Source of the DNA: Limnohabitans sp. Bal53
GTDB lineage: Bacteria > Pseudomonadota > Gammaproteobacteria > Burkholderiales > Burkholderiaceae_C
NCBI RefSeq assembly: GCF_003063355.1
Contig: NZ_NESH01000001.1
Span: 372,001-436,000, forward strand
Reading direction: 5' to 3'
DNA: 64,000 bases
Within the stretch, counting starts at the first letter, position 1. Every line of letters starts with the position of its first letter. The position numbers and the translations under genes were made by a program. The notes under the pieces are model-generated. The model did no database searches. It saw only the letters and a list, made by a program, of their open reading frames with translations, and was not told the DNA's origin. This document shows, one piece after another, positions 61,739 through 64,000 of this stretch.

Positions 61739-62299
61739 ATGAACGACGCAACCACTCCGGCAGTCCCGAGCACCACCAACACGACCACCACCCCGCCAGC
61801 GCAAACCGACAAGCCTGCGGTCAAAACTGCCGCCAAACCTGCTGCCAATGCAGCATCCAAGGCCGCTTCCACTTCCAAGATTCCGGTGAAAGCGCCGCGC
61901 AAAAGCGCGAGCCCAGCGGCCAAACGCCAACCTGTCAAAACCACATCGGCACCTGCAACCCCAGTAGCAGTAGCACCAGCAGCGCCCGCCAAAGCCAAGA
62001 CCAGCCCGGCCAAAGCACCTCAAGCCAAAGCTGCAGACAAGAAAAAGGCTGCGGCTCCAACCAAGGCTGCCAAAGAGAAAAAAGTCAAAGTGGTGCGCGA
62101 CAGCTTCACCCTGCCCAAGACCGAGCTGCTGCAAATTACCGAAATGAAAAAACGCGCCATGGCTTTGGGCGTCGAAGTCAAGAAAAGCGAGCTGATCCGT
62201 GCAGGCCTGCAGGCCCTGGCCGGCATGGCCGACACCGCTTTCAAGAAAGCCATGGCCAACGTGCCGACCATCAAAACCGGTCGTCCTGCCAAAGACTGA
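61739..62299 (+). CDS. Lys/Ala/Pro-rich DNA-binding-like protein with a conserved C-terminal domain
   Basis: 186 residues. Residues 1-115 are low-complexity Ala/Lys/Pro/Thr (KPAANAASKAAS, APAKAKTSPAKAPQAKA), like histone H1-type or AlgP-type tails. Residues about 118-186 form a compact domain with VVRDSFTLPKTELLQITEMKKRAMALGVEVKKSELIRAGLQAL and KTGRP near the end. The ribbon-like strand followed by two helices recalls plasmid-type ribbon-helix-helix DNA binders, which is inference. Upstream there is a possible -10 TATAAA at 61698-61703. It is likely to bind nucleic acid or polyphosphate, given the Lys-rich tail and neighbours ppx and ppk1. Confidence 0.7.
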   Translation: MNDATTPAVPSTTNTTTTPPAQTDKPAVKTAAKPAANAASKAASTSKIPVKAPRKSASPAAKRQPVKTTSAPATPVAVAPAAPAKAKTSPAKAPQAKAADKKKAAAPTKAAKEKKVKVVRDSFTLPKTELLQITEMKKRAMALGVEVKKSELIRAGLQALAGMADTAFKKAMANVPTIKTGRPAKD

Positions 62300-62320
62300 T
62301 GCTGTTTTAGAGCGCGCTGC

Positions 62321-62782
62321 TCACAAGCGCTCTGGGCAAGTCACGGCCAACAGCACGGTTTGCGATTGGCCTTCGCGGATGCGGTGGCGCAGCCACCACA
62401 CCGCGCCTTTGCGGATGGCGCAGGCGGCCTCGGGCATGCCCAGCAGGTGCGCCACCATGCCGCCCAGTGCTGGTTGGTGGCCCACGAGCAAGACCGGGTA
62501 ACGCGCCTCGGGCCAGCCGGATGTTTCCAGCACGTCAGCAACGCTTGCCCCAGGTGAGAGCGCATCGCGCACTTTGTATTTGCGGCTCAAGGCTCGCACG
62601 GTTTGCTCTGCCCGCACGGCCGGACTGCTGAGCACTCGGGTGCCTTGCGGCAACTGCGCATCCAGCCAGACGGCCATGCGATCGGCCTGTTTGCGCCCAC
62701 GTGGTGTCAGAACCCGCCGCATATCGTCCTCACCGGGCTCGGCTTCATGGGCTTCGGCATGCCGCCACACGATCAAGTCCAT
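62321..62782 (-). CDS. sixA: SixA-type phosphohistidine phosphatase
   Basis: 153 residues from the ATG at 62780-62782. The histidine phosphatase fold has the catalytic RHAE at residues 7-10 (His8), RGRKQADRM, SSPAVRAEQT with the second Arg, and the late LLVGHQPALG His. SixA removes phosphate from phosphohistidine domains. It starts 5 bases after the ppk1 stop on the same strand, so the two are co-transcribed, a pairing seen in related bacteria. Confidence 0.9.
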   Translation of the reverse strand: MDLIVWRHAEAHEAEPGEDDMRRVLTPRGRKQADRMAVWLDAQLPQGTRVLSSPAVRAEQTVRALSRKYKVRDALSPGASVADVLETSGWPEARYPVLLVGHQPALGGMVAHLLGMPEAACAIRKGAVWWLRHRIREGQSQTVLLAVTCPERL

Positions 62783-62787
62783 GGCGC

Positions 62788-64000
62788 TCACTCCCGCACA
62801 GGCGATGCGTCGTAACGCTGCATCAGCGCTTGTTGCGCACCGGGCCCGGGAGCCGTCAGGCCCACGCGGTGGTACTGACCGTCTGGCGCCAAGTCCCAAG
62901 CGTCGCGCTTGTCGTGCAAATAAGCAATCAGGCATTCGTCGATGATGCGCTGGCGCAGCAAAGGGTCGGTCACGGGCCAAGCCAGCTCGATGCGGCGCAT
63001 CATGTTGCGGCTCATCCAGTCAGCACTCGACAAATACAGCGATTCGTCTTGGTCGGCGCAAAAGTAAAACACCCGAGAGTGCTCCAAGAACCGGCCAATG
63101 ACCGAGCGCACCCGGATGTTGTCGCTCAAACCGTCCACCCCGGCGGGCAGCATGCAAGCCCCACGAACGATCAAATCGATCTTGGCGCCTTTTTGTCCAG
63201 CCGCCAACAAGGCCGCCATCAGAGGTTGGTCGGTCAAGGCATTCATCTTGATGACGATGCGACCGGCAGCGCCTCGCGCAGCGGCCGCACCCACCGCCTC
63301 AATGAGGGTCAGCATGTGGGCATGCAGGGTGAAAGGTGCAACCAGCACGCGCTTCATCTTGGGCAAGCGGCTTTGGCTGGCCAGGTGGCCAAAGAGTTGG
63401 TCCATGTCAGAGGTGATGTCGGCATCGGCCGTGAGGTAGCTGATGTCCGTGTACAGCGCAGCGGTGCGGCGGTTGTAATTGCCAGTGGACAGGTGACCAT
63501 AACGACGCAACACACGGCCTTCGCGGCGGGTGACCAAGAGCATTTTGGCGTGCGTCTTCAGGCCCACGATGCCGTAAACCACCTGAGCCCCAATCGATTC
63601 GAGTTGTTCGGCCCAGTTGATGTTGGCCTCTTCGTCAAAACGGGCCTTGAGCTCCACCACGGCCGTCACCTCTTTGCCCCGGCGCACGGCCTCGCGCAAC
63701 AAATCCATCATGGTCGTGTCGCTGCCTGCGCGGTAAATGGTTTGTTTGATGGCCAGCACATTCGGGTCCATCACGGCTTCACGCAAAAAGGCCAACACGC
63801 CATCAAAACTTTCAAAGGGCTGGTGGATCACCACATCGCCTTCTTTGAGCCGGTTAAACACCGACCCTTGTCGCGGCAGCTGCACCGGAAAACTGGCTTT
63901 GAAAGGAGGAAACAGCAGTTCAGGCGCGGGCACCAAATCGATGAGTTGCATCAGGCGCACCAGGTTCACCGGGCCATTGACCCGGAACACAGACGCCTCG
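62788..64000 (-). CDS. ppk: Polyphosphate kinase 1, N-terminal part outside the window
   Basis: The C-terminal 404 codons of PPK1 are visible; the frame continues off the right edge, reading EASVFRVNGPVNLVRLMQLI. Two phospholipase-D-like catalytic domains are present. The first has TIYRAGSDTTMMDLLREA, ELKARFDEEANINWAEQL and the phospho-His in GLKTHAKMLLV; the second has IDLIVRGACMLPAG, SVIGRFLEHSRVFYF and YLSSADWMSRNMMRRIELAWPV. The enzyme makes polyphosphate reversibly from ATP. It is co-transcribed with sixA. Confidence 0.95.
   Translation of the reverse strand, partial: EASVFRVNGPVNLVRLMQLIDLVPAPELLFPPFKASFPVQLPRQGSVFNRLKEGDVVIHQPFESFDGVLAFLREAVMDPNVLAIKQTIYRAGSDTTMMDLLREAVRRGKEVTAVVELKARFDEEANINWAEQLESIGAQVVYGIVGLKTHAKMLLVTRREGRVLRRYGHLSTGNYNRRTAALYTDISYLTADADITSDMDQLFGHLASQSRLPKMKRVLVAPFTLHAHMLTLIEAVGAAAARGAAGRIVIKMNALTDQPLMAALLAAGQKGAKIDLIVRGACMLPAGVDGLSDNIRVRSVIGRFLEHSRVFYFCADQDESLYLSSADWMSRNMMRRIELAWPVTDPLLRQRIIDECLIAYLHDKRDAWDLAPDGQYHRVGLTAPGPGAQQALMQRYDASPVRE

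Overview
The window looks like a chromosomal segment of a freshwater-type betaproteobacterium of the order Burkholderiales, most likely Comamonadaceae (Limnohabitans/Rhodoferax-like). The grounds are the trxA-rho-rpmE2 gene order, the phoR-phoB-phoU-pstBACS order, the Burkholderiales-type porin and the moderately high GC. This placement is inferred from gene content only. No tRNA, rRNA, insertion sequence, prophage or CRISPR array was seen.

Layout. 1-8.6 kb is housekeeping: a partial esterase, a TonB-dependent receptor, RhlE helicase, a YhiN-type flavoprotein, thioredoxin, Rho and ribosomal protein L31 type B. 8.7-12.9 kb carries an ArnT-like membrane protein, a MATE exporter and polyphosphate kinase 2. 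13.2-16.6 kb is a compact four-gene signalling operon. It has a SiaB-type kinase, a SiaC-type phosphoprotein, a class III cyclase with adenylyl-cyclase specificity residues, and a CBS-like/PP2C phosphatase. It is preceded by a 13-bp inverted repeat and closed by a strong terminator. 16.7-23.9 kb is a lipid/envelope block: Psd, a class III aminotransferase, a membrane enzyme, a GT4 glycosyltransferase, LplT and UDP-glucose dehydrogenase. 24-31.6 kb holds a porin and phoRBU-pstBACS.

31.9-43.6 kb is a phosphorus-scavenging region. It has a periplasmic metallophosphatase, a phnCDE1E2 phosphonate transporter, a 2-aminoethylphosphonate transporter, phosphonoacetaldehyde hydrolase, and an FAD amine oxidase in place of the usual PhnW transaminase. 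43.6-49.4 kb is mixed: SMR and EamA transporters, a HAD phosphatase, an MGDG-synthase-like glycosyltransferase, an orphan ParA, an atypical metallo-beta-lactamase-fold protein and a TlpA-like thioredoxin. 49.4-54 kb contains two tandem PhoX phosphatases. 54-60 kb has two uncharacterised envelope proteins and an arsenic operon (gapdh-arsJ-arsR-acr3). The right end is polyphosphate metabolism (ppx, sixA, ppk1).

Unifying theme. Candidate PhoB boxes (two 7-mers related to CTGTCAT, 4 bases apart) were found by eye upstream of pstS, phnD, the 2-aminoethylphosphonate operon, the PhoX pair, ppx and two putative glycolipid glycosyltransferases. Several have a -10-like hexamer exactly 10 bases downstream. 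If real, the window encodes much of a phosphate-starvation response: sensing (PhoRB/PhoU), uptake (Pst), scavenging (PhoX, nucleotidase, phosphonates), polyphosphate turnover and perhaps exchange of phospholipid for glycolipid. The most novel candidate is the Sia-type cassette apparently rewired from c-di-GMP to cAMP output.
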